DNA of 64,000 nucleotides from JAQCEJ01 sp040881995 (GCA_040881995.1 JBBECD010000203.1:1-64000), one strand, 5' to 3'. Positions 51,574 to 63,507 are shown, counted from the first letter of the stretch. Notes: a model not told the origin generated them from the letters alone. Program-made: numbers and translations.

Positions 51574-53577
51574 ATCTTCGATTTCTAATTTCGTTCGGAG
51601 TGCATTATGGATTTCGGCCAACGGTTCGTCCCACACGCCCGGTTTCTGTTGACGGAACAGTTGCACGCTCGGATACCAGGGGCTCGTTCGGCGGTCGATC
51701 ATCCAGCGCCAATCGGTCGAATACGGCAGCATCGCCCACGTGGGAACGTCGAGCGCCCCGGCGAGATGCACGGTCGAGTTGTCGATCGAAATCACCAGAT
51801 CGAGCGACGCCAGCATCGCCGCGAATTCATCGAGGTCTCGCAGCGGATCGATCTCGGGAAAGTGATGCAGATGGAGTTGATGCCGATCGCGAAGTTGTCT
51901 GCGGTCGTCATCGGTCGGTCCATATTGCACGTCGATGAACGTCGCACCTTCGAGCGAGAGAACCTGATTCCACCGTTCGAGCGGAGCCGAACGCCTTAGC
52001 TGTTTGCGGAACGCCTTTCCTCCCCGCCAGGAGACGCCGATTTTCATTCCGTCAGACAGCGGCGCCAGACGCGAACGCCAGTGGGCGACGCGCCGTTCGT
52101 CGGCCCGCAAATAACCGCGCTGCGGAGGAACCGTCTCGGGAGTCCACTGGCAGACCCGCGGCAAACTCCCCAGCGGGATGTGACGGTCGGCGCGCTCGAT
52201 CACCGGGTTCGGCTCGTGCGCGAGATCGACGGGGCGAGAAATGAGCTCCAAGAAAGGAAACGAACGCCGAAACAGCGGAATCAATCGCCGATCGCATTCG
52301 AGCACGACCGACTTCACCAGGGGGGCGACGTGCGGCAGGCACGAGGCGAACATGACTTCGTCCCCGACCCCCTGCTCCGTCGAGACGAATAACCGCGTCT
52401 GGGGATGGCGTCGTCCGTCCCACTCGGGAACGGGAAACTCGCGGAGCTGCGCACTGTCCTGACACCAGCGATGTTCGTATCCCTCCCAACCGGCGAGCCA
52501 GTTGCCGGTGAGCAGATCGATCAGCCCGCGGTCGAACCGGGCCGCATTGTGCGACGGGTCGCGTTCCAGCAACACGCGGTTGCAGGCGCCGGCTTCGTCG
52601 AGACGCAACAGATCGATGAGCACGTTGCCGCGGTTGTAGAGGGCTTGCGTGTGCTCGGGATGCGAGGCGAGCACCGCTTCGTACGTCGCCAAGGCTTCGT
52701 CGAGTCGATCTCCCATTTGTAACACCGTCCCCAGATTATTTTGGGCGTCGGCGTAATCGGGTTTCATCGCCAGACAGCGTCGATAGAAATCGGCGGCCTG
52801 GGCGAGATCTCCGTTTTCCTTATAAACGGCGGCGAGATTGTACAACGCCTCGACATAGTGCGGATCGATCTTCATCGCTTCGAGAAAACAATTCGTGGCA
52901 TCGGCGAAACGCTCTTGCGAAAAATGAACGTTGCCGAGATTGTTCCACGCGCGGGAATGCCGCGGGTGAATTGAGATGCAGCGCTCGTACAACCGCTGCG
53001 CCTCGGCCGCGTCGCCGACGTCGTGATACACGCTCGCGAGATTGTTGATCGCCTCGACGAAATTCGGGTCGATGCTTAACGCCTGCTCGTACTCGGCGAT
53101 CGCGTCGTCGTACTGTAGCAGTTCTTTCCACGTGTTGCCGAGATTGTATCGCGCTTGCAGATGCCGAGGGTCGTGACGCAGCGCCGTCTGATACGAATCG
53201 ACCGCGCGGCGCCATTCACCCTGTTGCCTGAGTGCATTCCCCAAATTGAAATGGGCGTCGACCGAGCGCGGGTCGAGTGAAATCGACCGGCGATAGCTGT
53301 CGACCGCGGCGGCGACGTCGCCCGCCGCGCGATACGCCGCTCCGAGATGACAGTGATACCGTCCGACCGAACCGTTCGCCTTAATCGCCCGTTTTAAGAG
53401 ATCGATCGCTTCGACGGGCCGCGATTCTTGATACGCCACCAGTCCCAGCAGATGCAGGGCATCGGCATGCCGAGGATCGACGCGCAGAATGTGGCGGTAA
53501 AGGTTCTCCGCCTGCTTCAATTCGCCACCCCGATGGTGGTGAATCGCAGCCTGCAAGGCCTGCGGCACCGTCTGCAT
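51571..53577 (-). CDS. TPR protein with GT-B-like glycosyltransferase domain (2)
   Basis: 668 residues from ATG 53577 (GGGAG nine bases upstream); ATG 53610 and a longer reading to 53862 are alternatives. The first 380 residues carry about ten well-formed TPRs (HRGGELKQAENLYRHILRVD, FNLGNALRQQGEWRRAVDSY, and so on). The C-terminal domain has TRLFVSTEQGVGDEVMFASC near 440, GMKIGVSWRGGKAF near 530, and LVISIDNSTVHLAGALDVPT near 605, matching the neighbouring enzyme closely. It is a probable protein O-glycosyltransferase. The divergent partner is fliD, which suggests flagellar glycosylation; the donor sugar is unknown. Confidence 0.82.
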   Translation of the reverse strand: MQTVPQALQAAIHHHRGGELKQAENLYRHILRVDPRHADALHLLGLVAYQESRPVEAIDLLKRAIKANGSVGRYHCHLGAAYRAAGDVAAAVDSYRRSISLDPRSVDAHFNLGNALRQQGEWRRAVDSYQTALRHDPRHLQARYNLGNTWKELLQYDDAIAEYEQALSIDPNFVEAINNLASVYHDVGDAAEAQRLYERCISIHPRHSRAWNNLGNVHFSQERFADATNCFLEAMKIDPHYVEALYNLAAVYKENGDLAQAADFYRRCLAMKPDYADAQNNLGTVLQMGDRLDEALATYEAVLASHPEHTQALYNRGNVLIDLLRLDEAGACNRVLLERDPSHNAARFDRGLIDLLTGNWLAGWEGYEHRWCQDSAQLREFPVPEWDGRRHPQTRLFVSTEQGVGDEVMFASCLPHVAPLVKSVVLECDRRLIPLFRRSFPFLELISRPVDLAHEPNPVIERADRHIPLGSLPRVCQWTPETVPPQRGYLRADERRVAHWRSRLAPLSDGMKIGVSWRGGKAFRKQLRRSAPLERWNQVLSLEGATFIDVQYGPTDDDRRQLRDRHQLHLHHFPEIDPLRDLDEFAAMLASLDLVISIDNSTVHLAGALDVPTWAMLPYSTDWRWMIDRRTSPWYPSVQLFRQQKPGVWDEPLAEIHNALRTKLEIED

Positions 53578-53962
53578 AGAGCGATACTCCCGCACGTCGA
53601 CGTTCGTCATATCAAAGCCACGTTCAAATCGCCGGGCGCAGAGCGTCTCCGTCCGATTCTGCGTCCCGTGCACGAAATATCGGCCATACCGGTTGTCGTG
53701 ATTGAACGCGCCCGAATGCAACATTTGCCTCCGGCCGGAATCGGACGGAGCAACCGCAATAGTCTTCCCAATCGGCAAGGTCGCACCTATGCACGCCGGA
53801 TAATCGGCAAAGTCACCCGTTCTCCCCATCTTCAACCACAAGATCGCTCCAGCCGACCGCATTCATAGGCCGATACCTCTGAGTGAAGATATGTGATATC
53901 GGGCGCGCAACGTGCGCACGGGGCGGGCGTTGACGTTCGAATCCAAGCACTTGAGTTGATTC
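53578..53962. other. Divergent intergenic region between TPR-GT and fliD, 385 bp
   Basis: It should hold promoters for both directions. GCCGATAC at 53869-53876 matches the FliA (sigma-28) -10 consensus GCCGATAA at 7 of 8 positions, but the TAAA -35 box is not visible at the right distance. No gene is supported. The word GTTCGAATCC at 53935 is not part of a tRNA. Confidence 0.5.
53869..53876 (+). promoter_or_regulatory. Possible sigma-28-type -10 element for fliD
   Basis: GCCGATAC, 7 of 8 matches to the flagellar class 3 -10 box, 86 bp upstream of the fliD ATG. The -35 element is not convincing. Confidence 0.3.
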
Positions 53963-56689
53963 ATGTCGTCTCTCAACATCGGTACGGGGCTGATCAGCGG
54001 CCTCGACTTTACCTCGATCGTTTCGGCACTCACGGCGTCGTCGCAAGCGGCGATCGCCCGATTGCAGCAGCGCGCGCAGACGTTTAATACGAAGAACACC
54101 GCTCTCGGTCTGGTGGAAACGAGCCTGTTGACGCTGAAATCGTCGACGCAGACGCTGAATACCAAATCCAGCTTCTCGCAATTCACGGTCAACAATAGTT
54201 CTCCCGCTCAGATGGCGGTGACCGCGGGCACGAGTTCGATCGCCGGAAGTTATTCGCTGCGTTCGTTGCGATTGGCTTCGACGCACGCCATGCAGTCGAC
54301 CGGTTTCGCGCATACCGGGCAAACGCTGGGAACCGGCACGATCACCATCGCCCGCGGCGGACGACTCGATCCCGATACGCTGCTCGGTGCCCTTAACGGC
54401 GGCAACGGTGCACAACGCGGAAAAATCCGCATCACCGACCGCTCCGGCGCCTCGGCCGACGTCGATCTCTCGAATGCGTTTACGGTGACCGACGTCCTCG
54501 ATGCGATCAATGGTTCCGACGCCGTCGCCGTCACGGCCAGCGTCGAGGAAGGCCGCTTCGTGCTGACCGATACGAGCGGCAGCACGACGTCGAATCTGAT
54601 CGTCGCGGAGCTCGCGGGGGGAAAAACGGCGGGCGACCTCGGAATTCTGCAATCGGTCGCCGCGAACACGTTGACCGGCGACGACGTGTTCGAGTTGACG
54701 AGCAACTTCAAGCTCTCGTTGCTGAACGACGGCAACGGCATGCATCTGATCGACACCGTTGCCGACTTGCGGATTACCGCCAAAGATGGCGCCGAAATCG
54801 ACGTCGATCTCGACGACGCCGTCACCATCGGCGAAGTGGTCGATGCCGTCAACAACAACGACGCGAACGGCGGAAAAGTGACGGCGGCACTCGTCGACGG
54901 CCGCCTGACGCTCACCGACACCACCGGCGGCGGCGGAACGCTCACCGTCGAAAACCTCAACACGGCGTCGGCCGTCGAAGAACTCGGATTGGACAACGCC
55001 GAAGCCGGGGGCGTCATCACCGGCGATCGACTCCTCGCCGGCATGAATTCGGTGCTGCTGAAAAATCTCCGCGGCGGACAAGGCATCGACCAGCTCGGCG
55101 ATGTGACGCTCACCGACCGCACCGGCACCACCGCGACCATCGATCTCTCGAACGCCGAAAGTCTCGACGAAGTGCTGACGGCGATCAACAATGCCACCAG
55201 CGGCGGATCCGTCAAACTGCAACTGGCCGCACGGGTCAACAGCACCGGCACGGGAATCGAAATCGTCGACACCTCCGGAAGCACCGCCGGCAATCTGATC
55301 ATCGCCGACGTCGGAGGCGGCACGCTCGCCGAACAACTCGGCATCGAAATCAACGCGGCGGCGACGTCCGTCAAGTCCGGCTCACTGGAATTGCGGACCG
55401 TCAATCACGCCACCTCTTTGAGCGCCTACGGACCGGGCGAATCGGACGTCGGCACGGGCACGATTCTCATTACCGATACCGCGGGCAATACCGCATCGGT
55501 CGTCTTCACCTCCGGCGCGAAGACGGTTGGGGACGTCATTCAGCGAATCAACGCCGCCGACGGCGTGCAGGTGCGGGCCGAACTCAACGAGACGGGAGAC
55601 GGCATCGTCCTGATCGACGAAGCGGGGGGCGCCGGAAGTCTCAGCGTGCAGGACGTCATCGGCACGACGGCCGAAAAGCTGCGACTCGCCGGAACCGGCG
55701 CCGCGGGGGGGGACGGATTCCAACGCATCAGCGGCCGGCAGGCCAGCGTGATCGCCGTCGAAGCGGAAGACACTCTCGAAGACATCGTCGAAAAAATCAA
55801 CGCGCTGAGCGACCATGCCAACGCCGCGTTGATCGACGACGGCTCGGCCTTCAACTCGGTTCATCTGCGCATCGATTCCCGGTACAGCGGCAAGGCGGGC
55901 GCGCTGATTGTCGAAGTCGACGGCTTCACGCTCGATTTCAACGAACTCACGGCGGGGCGGGACGCGTTGCTGCAAGTGGGACAAAGCGCGGGGGGCAGTT
56001 ATATCGTCTCCTCCGAAACCAACGAGTTTCAGAACGTCGCGTCCGATCTGGACGTCACGCTGCTCGACGTGGGGACGACGGCCGCACAAGTCACGCTCGC
56101 CAAAGATATCGGGTCGGTCAAAACCAGCATCGAAAATTTCGTCACCAACTACAACAAGCTCATCGATCAGACGAAGACGTTAACGAAATTCGATTCCACG
56201 ACCAATCAGCGCGGCGTGCTTCAGGGGGACGGAGCCATTCTCCGCGTGCTGGCGCGATTGAGTTCGGCCGTCACCAAAAATTATTTCGGATCGACGTCCG
56301 ACATCCGCTCGTTTTCGGACCTCGGGGTTCGCGTCACCACCGACGGGAAGTTGAGTTTCGACACGGAACAATTCGATGTACTCGCCGCCGACGATCCGGA
56401 CGCGATCGCGAATTTTTTCCTCGATGAAAACAACGGCGCGGGGCAAGCGTTGAGCGACACGCTGGATTCGCTGACGGATAAAGACAAGGGGACATTCCAT
56501 TATCAGACCGCCGCGAACACCGATTCCATCGAGGATCTGTCGACGCGCATCGTGCAGTTGCAGAATTTGCTCGAAAACCGGAAAAACCGTCTCATGCAAC
56601 AGTTCTACAACATGGAAACGGCCATCAGCGCGCTGCAATCGCAACAGCAATCGCTCGGGTCGCTCTCGGTGATCAAGTCGTCAAAGTAA
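53963..56689 (+). CDS. fliD: Flagellar filament cap protein FliD, enlarged
   Basis: 908 residues, about twice the 450-500 of E. coli-type FliD. The N-terminal FliD domain (SLNIGTGLISGLDFTSIVSA, then a heptad-rich helix to about residue 75) and the C-terminal FliD domain with ISALQSQQQSLGSLSVIKSS coiled coil at the end are both present. Between them, residues about 140-580 hold four related units of the flagellin hook IN type (ITDRSGASADVDLSNAFTV, LRITAKDGAEIDVDLDDAVT, VTLTDRTGTTATIDLSNAES, ILITDTAGNTASVVFTSG). FliD caps the growing filament and folds flagellin subunits. The extra units would enlarge the exposed part. It is followed by fliS after 13 bp. Confidence 0.9.
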   Translation: MSSLNIGTGLISGLDFTSIVSALTASSQAAIARLQQRAQTFNTKNTALGLVETSLLTLKSSTQTLNTKSSFSQFTVNNSSPAQMAVTAGTSSIAGSYSLRSLRLASTHAMQSTGFAHTGQTLGTGTITIARGGRLDPDTLLGALNGGNGAQRGKIRITDRSGASADVDLSNAFTVTDVLDAINGSDAVAVTASVEEGRFVLTDTSGSTTSNLIVAELAGGKTAGDLGILQSVAANTLTGDDVFELTSNFKLSLLNDGNGMHLIDTVADLRITAKDGAEIDVDLDDAVTIGEVVDAVNNNDANGGKVTAALVDGRLTLTDTTGGGGTLTVENLNTASAVEELGLDNAEAGGVITGDRLLAGMNSVLLKNLRGGQGIDQLGDVTLTDRTGTTATIDLSNAESLDEVLTAINNATSGGSVKLQLAARVNSTGTGIEIVDTSGSTAGNLIIADVGGGTLAEQLGIEINAAATSVKSGSLELRTVNHATSLSAYGPGESDVGTGTILITDTAGNTASVVFTSGAKTVGDVIQRINAADGVQVRAELNETGDGIVLIDEAGGAGSLSVQDVIGTTAEKLRLAGTGAAGGDGFQRISGRQASVIAVEAEDTLEDIVEKINALSDHANAALIDDGSAFNSVHLRIDSRYSGKAGALIVEVDGFTLDFNELTAGRDALLQVGQSAGGSYIVSSETNEFQNVASDLDVTLLDVGTTAAQVTLAKDIGSVKTSIENFVTNYNKLIDQTKTLTKFDSTTNQRGVLQGDGAILRVLARLSSAVTKNYFGSTSDIRSFSDLGVRVTTDGKLSFDTEQFDVLAADDPDAIANFFLDENNGAGQALSDTLDSLTDKDKGTFHYQTAANTDSIEDLSTRIVQLQNLLENRKNRLMQQFYNMETAISALQSQQQSLGSLSVIKSSK

Positions 56690-56702
56690 AAAGGGCTCCA
56701 CG

Positions 56703-57155
56703 ATGATCGTTGATGAATACCGGGAAACGCAGGTGTTGACCGCCTCGCCCCAACAGTTGCACCTGATGGTCGTCGAAGCGGCGTTGCTGTATGCCCGTCG
56801 GGCCGTTCACGCCCTGGAAGCGGGAAATCGAGAAGACGCCTACTTCACCCTCAATCGCAGCCGCGAATTCGTCAGCGAACTGCTGGTCGGCTTGCGCTCG
56901 GATCACGACCCCGAATTGTGCGGCAACCTCAAGCAACTCTTCTCGTTCGTCTTTCATCGCCTGGCGGTGGCCGATCTGGAGCAGAATCCGAAGCGGGTGA
57001 ATGAGGCGATTCTCATTCTCGAAAAACATCGCGACACCTGGATCGAACTGATGAGCGTCATTCAAAGCGACAACTCCCCGCATTCGTTTCCCGCATACGA
57101 AGATGGGAATCCCGCAGGCGATGATTCGCCGCACAGCCGGTCGTGGTCCGTTTGA
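56703..57155 (+). CDS. fliS: Flagellin export chaperone FliS
   Basis: 150 residues. FliS features: VLTASPQQLHLMVVEAALLYARRA at the N-terminus (matching the YxxxxVxTASPxxLxxMLYDGA pattern), followed by a four-helix bundle ending with LEKHRDTWIELMSV. FliS binds the flagellin C-terminus to stop early polymerisation. The C-terminal 25 residues are polar and likely loose. It follows fliD closely, the usual gene order, so the two are one transcript. A hairpin (57174-57217) lies just after the stop. Confidence 0.88.
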   Translation: MIVDEYRETQVLTASPQQLHLMVVEAALLYARRAVHALEAGNREDAYFTLNRSREFVSELLVGLRSDHDPELCGNLKQLFSFVFHRLAVADLEQNPKRVNEAILILEKHRDTWIELMSVIQSDNSPHSFPAYEDGNPAGDDSPHSRSWSV

Positions 57156-57173
57156 AGCATATGTTTAGATACA

Positions 57174-57217
57174 CGTCAAGATTGGTCCGCAGTAGACACC
57201 GCCGGACCATCTTGACG
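57174..57217. terminator. Hairpin behind fliS
   Basis: CGTCAAGATTGGTCCG (57174-57189) pairs with 57203-57217, a 15-bp stem with one bulged base and a 13-nt loop. No T-run follows. It may end or stabilise the fliD-fliS transcript. Confidence 0.5.
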
Positions 57218-57454
57218 GCGAAACCACCCCGGAGTAGGATAAACATATAAATAATAATCCACGCGTTTTGCGGGCAGAGGTTTGCTGCGCGGACGATTGA
57301 TGTTATCATCCATTCGTTCTTGCCGGACGACCAGCCAGCCACACGCCGAAATCTCCACTGCTGAGTTAAGAGACTCTGACACAACCGGTCGTGCTTGTTA
57401 AAAACGATGACGCACGGAGGTTGTGTTGGAACATCAAGGACAAAGGAGCTCCTC

Positions 57455-58804
57455 ATGCTGACGATCTTAGGTGCACCACAGCGGTTTTGCGACGGCGTCT
57501 CTCGTCGTAGCTTTCTTAAAATCGGCGGGTTGTCGATGGGTGCGGTCGGAGGAATAGGGCTCTCCAGCCTGCTCCGCGCCGAAGATGCCTCGGGCGTGAA
57601 GAACAATCACAAGTCGGTCATCAACATTTTCCTCGGCGGGGGTCCGCCTCATCAGGACATGTGGGAAATCAAGACCGAGGCTCCAGCGGAAATCCGCGGA
57701 CCGTTCGTCCCCATCTCCACGAAAGTTCCCGGAGTGCAGATCGGCGAATGCTTTCCCAAAATCGCCGCGATGATGGATAAATTCGTCGCCATTCGCTCGG
57801 TCGTCGGCTGCGAAGGAGGACACGATTCGTTTCAGTGTTTCTCGGGCTGGGGCCGCGCATCGCTCGCCTCGATGGGAGGTCGCCCCAGCATCGGTTCGGT
57901 CGTCTCGAAATTGAAGGGGCCGGTCGATCGCGGCGTTCCGCCGACGGTCGCTCTGGCGGCTAAGACGCAGCACGGACCCTGGTCCTATCCGGGCGGACCC
58001 GGCTTTCTCGGCGCGGCGTATTCGGCGTTTCGACCCGACGGTGAAGGTCTCGCAAATCTGTCGCTCAACGGCGTCACGCTCGATCGACTCGAAGACCGCA
58101 AACTGCTGCTCAATTCGCTCGACGGCCTGAAACGCAATGTCGATGCCACCGGAGTTCTCGACGGCATGGATGCATTCAACGAAGCCGCGTTCGGGGTGTT
58201 GACATCCAGCAAGCTGCTCAAAGCCCTCGATTTGAATCATGAATCCCCCGAAGTTCGCGCCCGATACGGTGACGGAAAACCTTATCAATTCCAGTATGAC
58301 GGCGCACCGACCGTCAACGAGCACATCCTGATGGCCCGACGGCTCGTCGAAGCCGGCGTCCGCTCCGTCACGCTTTCGTACGGCCGCTGGGACAGCCACG
58401 GCGATAACTTCGGCTTGGTCCGCGACCACGGGTCGAAGCTCGATCAAGCCGTCACCGCTCTGGTGCAGGATCTCGAAGAACGAAACATGCTCGACGACGT
58501 TACGGTTGTGGTGTGGGGTGAATTCGGCCGCACGCCGCGAATTAACTCGGGTGCGGGCCGCGATCACTGGCCGCAGGTCAGTTGCGCCTTATTGGCCGGC
58601 GGCGGCATGCGAACCGGTCAGGCGATTGGTGCGACGAACCGGTTAGGCGAATACGCCGTCGAACGCCCGGTCCACATGCAGGAAATCGCGTCGACGATCT
58701 ACCACAACATGGGCATCGACCCCTCGGTGACGCGCCTGATGGACCCCGCCGGCCGCCCGCAACAACTCGTCGACCACACCGACCCGATCCGGGAAATCGT
58801 GTGA
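57455..58804 (+). CDS. DUF1501 protein with Tat signal
   Basis: 449 residues from ATG 57455 (AAGGAG six bases upstream). The N-terminus has a twin-arginine signal (VSRRSFLKIGGLSMGAVGGI). The rest is a DUF1501 domain, a sulfatase/alkaline-phosphatase-like fold: NIFLGGGPPHQDMWEIK, FPKIAAMMDKFVAIRSV, and WGEFGRTPRINSGAGRDHWP near residue 350, probably the metal-binding part. Planctomycetes encode dozens, usually paired with DUF1549/DUF1553 cytochrome-like genes; here it stands alone. The catalytic activity is not established for the family. Confidence 0.9.
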   Translation: MLTILGAPQRFCDGVSRRSFLKIGGLSMGAVGGIGLSSLLRAEDASGVKNNHKSVINIFLGGGPPHQDMWEIKTEAPAEIRGPFVPISTKVPGVQIGECFPKIAAMMDKFVAIRSVVGCEGGHDSFQCFSGWGRASLASMGGRPSIGSVVSKLKGPVDRGVPPTVALAAKTQHGPWSYPGGPGFLGAAYSAFRPDGEGLANLSLNGVTLDRLEDRKLLLNSLDGLKRNVDATGVLDGMDAFNEAAFGVLTSSKLLKALDLNHESPEVRARYGDGKPYQFQYDGAPTVNEHILMARRLVEAGVRSVTLSYGRWDSHGDNFGLVRDHGSKLDQAVTALVQDLEERNMLDDVTVVVWGEFGRTPRINSGAGRDHWPQVSCALLAGGGMRTGQAIGATNRLGEYAVERPVHMQEIASTIYHNMGIDPSVTRLMDPAGRPQQLVDHTDPIREIV

Positions 58805-58813
58805 GGGTCGAGG

Positions 58814-58887
58814 CTTTTAGCCCCCGGTCAATGACCGGGGGGATTTCATGCGCGTTATACCCCCGGCGACTCGCCGGGGGCTAAAAG
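58814..58887. repeat. Two-hairpin GGGGGCTAAAAG element, copy 2
   Basis: Outer perfect 14-bp arms (58814-58827 and 58874-58887) identical to the 12390-12464 element, and inner hairpins CCCCCGG-tcaatga-CCGGGGGG and CCCCCGGCGA-c-TCGCCGGGGG. It lies between the DUF1501 gene and the convergent DUF1570 gene and may end both transcripts. Confidence 0.8.
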
Positions 58888-58926
58888 ACGAGCGCTATGA
58901 AAGCCCTGCGCATCGCGGCCAATCTT

Positions 58927-60525
58927 TCACTCACGAATCGCCGCCGCTTTGTCGCCTGCGGCTTGTTCCATTTCGGTGAGATATTCCCGATATTGCCGAT
59001 CCAGCGTGCCGTAGTCGACGCCGGTTAATTCTTCCAATGTGCGGTGACCGACCCTCCGCGAGCCGTTGTACAAATCCCGGAGGTGCTCGATGAGCGCGTC
59101 GCGGTACGCGCCCCGGTCGTAATTCATGAAGAAATGCGCCAGCCCCGACGCCTGGCTGTAGTTCATCTGAATGTTGCTATCCGTCTGGAACGCCTTCATC
59201 CCCATCGAACTGAACTGGGCCAACGGCACGTAGTAATCGTTTTGCAGCAGCCGAATCCGGGCGGCGCGAAAGCGTTCGAAGTTCGGGTCGCCGATCGAGA
59301 TGTGACCGCTTTCTTCCGCACGAAACGATTCGAGATAACAGGCGATTCCTTCGATGATCCAAAAGTGGGCCGCATCGGCGATCGCGCGGTCTTTCTTCTG
59401 ACTTTCATAAAACAACTGGTGCGACGCCTCGTGGTACAGTGTGGCAAATCCGTTGGCGTTGGGATCGTCGAAGAAATACGCGATGCGGTCGCTAGTGTAA
59501 TACAGGCCGTTGGTCATGGCGATCTGAGGAATTTTCGCCTTCAGCGCGTCGTTATATTCGTCGCGCGTGCGGTAGTAATGCACAACATAGGGACGAAACT
59601 CGGCGGACCGCGCCGGAAAATCCTCGCCCGCGTTGAAAAACCCGTTAAACGCCTGCATGAAATAACGATAGAACTCTTCCAATGCCAGGCCGAGTTCGAC
59701 CCCCCGCTCGAGGCTGTGATTCGTCTTGATCAGATAATGGTCGGTTCGGATTTCCCATGCCTTGCGGAAATCCCGGCGAAGCTCTCCTTCTTTCGCGGCG
59801 GACATCCATTGTCCATCCACGTTGCGATCCCCTTTTTCGTAGCGATCGACGTGGTCTTTGGGAATCCAGCCGAACGATGCATGCCAGACTTTCTTTTGCT
59901 TTAACAGCGATTGAGCCACCGGCGTCACCCATCGATCGTCGTGACGCACGTAACCCAGCAGTTTCCGCACGTGCGGATGATCGGAGTTATGAATCGCCGC
60001 CTCGCGGATCAAATCGTAGGCCAGGCTGAGGTAGCCGACTCGCTTGCACTTCGCCGCCAGAGTATATAGATCGGCGGCGTACCGCTTGCGCAGATTCAAG
60101 AGCGCGGTGCGGCGATCGTGTTCATCCTGGGGGAGATCGCTCGAAATCGGAGGTTGGATCTCCGCGGGCAGACTGTCGATTCCGGCGGGGGGTGTTTGCA
60201 GATTCTCGATCAGTTGCTCGATCTCGGCCGCTTCCTCGCGCACCGCTTCGTCGAGACAACGCCGGTGCAGGTCGCCGAGATCCTTCAGAAATTCACCCGC
60301 CAATTTTTGATGCTGTTCCTGAAACGGCCTGACGCCGTTACGCGGCTCGGCGCGGCGGCGCGTTCCTTGTCCCCACGCGGCGGAAGTCGTCGCGAAGATC
60401 TCGATCGAAACGAGCCCTGCCAGGGTTATCAAAGCCGACAAACTCAGTATTCCGCGAAGAAAAGGAGGGCCTTTGCGAAGCCGACTCGAACCGGTCGCCG
60501 GGCGGGGGAATTGCGGACGATACAT
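58927..60525 (-). CDS. DUF1570 protein, putative zinc metallopeptidase
   Basis: 532 residues. A probable signal anchor (LSLSALITLAGLVSIEIFAT, about residues 28-48) starts the chain. A helical middle part (TPR-like, ALLNLRKRYAADLYTLAAKC) is followed by the DUF1570 region with TLYHEASHQLFYES near residue 362 (HExxH zinc motif) and WIIEGIACYLESF downstream (Glu as third ligand, as in gluzincins). C-terminal LRDLYNGSRRVGHRTLEELTG is also typical. Planctomycetes have many of these; natural substrates are unknown. It is convergent with the DUF1501 gene. Confidence 0.85.
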   Translation of the reverse strand: MYRPQFPRPATGSSRLRKGPPFLRGILSLSALITLAGLVSIEIFATTSAAWGQGTRRRAEPRNGVRPFQEQHQKLAGEFLKDLGDLHRRCLDEAVREEAAEIEQLIENLQTPPAGIDSLPAEIQPPISSDLPQDEHDRRTALLNLRKRYAADLYTLAAKCKRVGYLSLAYDLIREAAIHNSDHPHVRKLLGYVRHDDRWVTPVAQSLLKQKKVWHASFGWIPKDHVDRYEKGDRNVDGQWMSAAKEGELRRDFRKAWEIRTDHYLIKTNHSLERGVELGLALEEFYRYFMQAFNGFFNAGEDFPARSAEFRPYVVHYYRTRDEYNDALKAKIPQIAMTNGLYYTSDRIAYFFDDPNANGFATLYHEASHQLFYESQKKDRAIADAAHFWIIEGIACYLESFRAEESGHISIGDPNFERFRAARIRLLQNDYYVPLAQFSSMGMKAFQTDSNIQMNYSQASGLAHFFMNYDRGAYRDALIEHLRDLYNGSRRVGHRTLEELTGVDYGTLDRQYREYLTEMEQAAGDKAAAIRE

Positions 60526-61455
60526 ATGGTTTATTCCCGTATCGGCCTGTGGAGTCGCGACCGATATTGCTGAGAGGAGGCGGTAGTCGGCGAAGAGCGC
60601 GGCTGAGATCGCGACGGTGAGTCACGGTCTCCCTTATTTTAGAGCACTCGCCCAGTTGAGAGAAGCGGAAATTCCCCGCACCCGCGACGGAAACGCCTCC
60701 AATCCCGCAGATCCAAGTGTCGAGGCGACACAACGATGGATCTCGCCTTTCGTTGCGCGACGTGTCATATGCCCAAAATGTAAAACCTCACTCGCCCAAA
60801 AACGGCAAGGAAAACGGCATTTTGCCTGAAACATCCGATTTTCGTTGCCATAATTTTTTTCCCGGATCGGCGATATTCGGTCTCATGAGACAACATTGAT
60901 ATTGCCCAATTTCGTCAAGTTGAGATAATTTCTGTGGCATCAACAACCCTCTTTCACAACGAAAGAACTCAGTACGCCTCGAACTGAGGCCGGGTCGGAA
61001 GCAACCGGACAACACCGGCCAGACAAAAGTTGACGACGGGCATCGTCAAGAGAATGTTGATCGCCGACGCGGGATCTTCCTAACGTGCGGCCTCGATAAC
61101 GAGCCGCACGGCAAGACGCACCTGAACGCCGAACCTGTCGGCTTCAGGCATGTCGAATATATTTCCAATCCTTACAACACGGGGTCGACCATGGATGGTC
61201 ATCACACTACTCGCGGCGAATAATTTTTCCCGCCAGGAGTCGTTTACTGCTGCGCCAACGTACAAAACCGAAGACGGATAAGAGTTCGATAGCACTTGAG
61301 CCGTGTGACGGTGAGCCATACGGCGAATAGCCTCAACCAAAAGCAGAAAACAGAAGCAGAAAAGGGAATTCAAAGATCGAAACGCAGAGGGCGCAGAGGC
61401 TTTCAGAAATCGCCTTGATCTCTCCGCGATCTCTGAATCATTAAGGAGTAGTTCC
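60526..61455. other. Intergenic region, 930 bp
   Basis: No gene is convincing; the short ORFs are low-quality on both strands. It is AT-rich around 60830-60920. A GGCCGG/CCGGCC pairing around 60990-61022 gives a small stem, but it does not match SRP RNA. Downstream are low-complexity purine runs (CGCAGAGGGCGCAGAGG, 61380-61400), then the ribosome-binding site AAGGAG (61443-61448) for prkA. It could contain a long leader, stress promoters or an unrecognised small RNA. Confidence 0.45.

Positions 61456-63507
<2,052 letters not shown>

Noticed and set aside
53935..53944. GTTCGAATCC, a T-psi-C-arm-like word
   Set aside because: No acceptor stem, D-arm or anticodon arm can be fitted around it; it lies in the fliD upstream region.
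60990..61022. GTCGGAAGCAACC stretch resembling the SRP RNA core
   Set aside because: The symmetric loop and flanking helices of SRP RNA cannot be formed; only the GGAA-GCA word matches.
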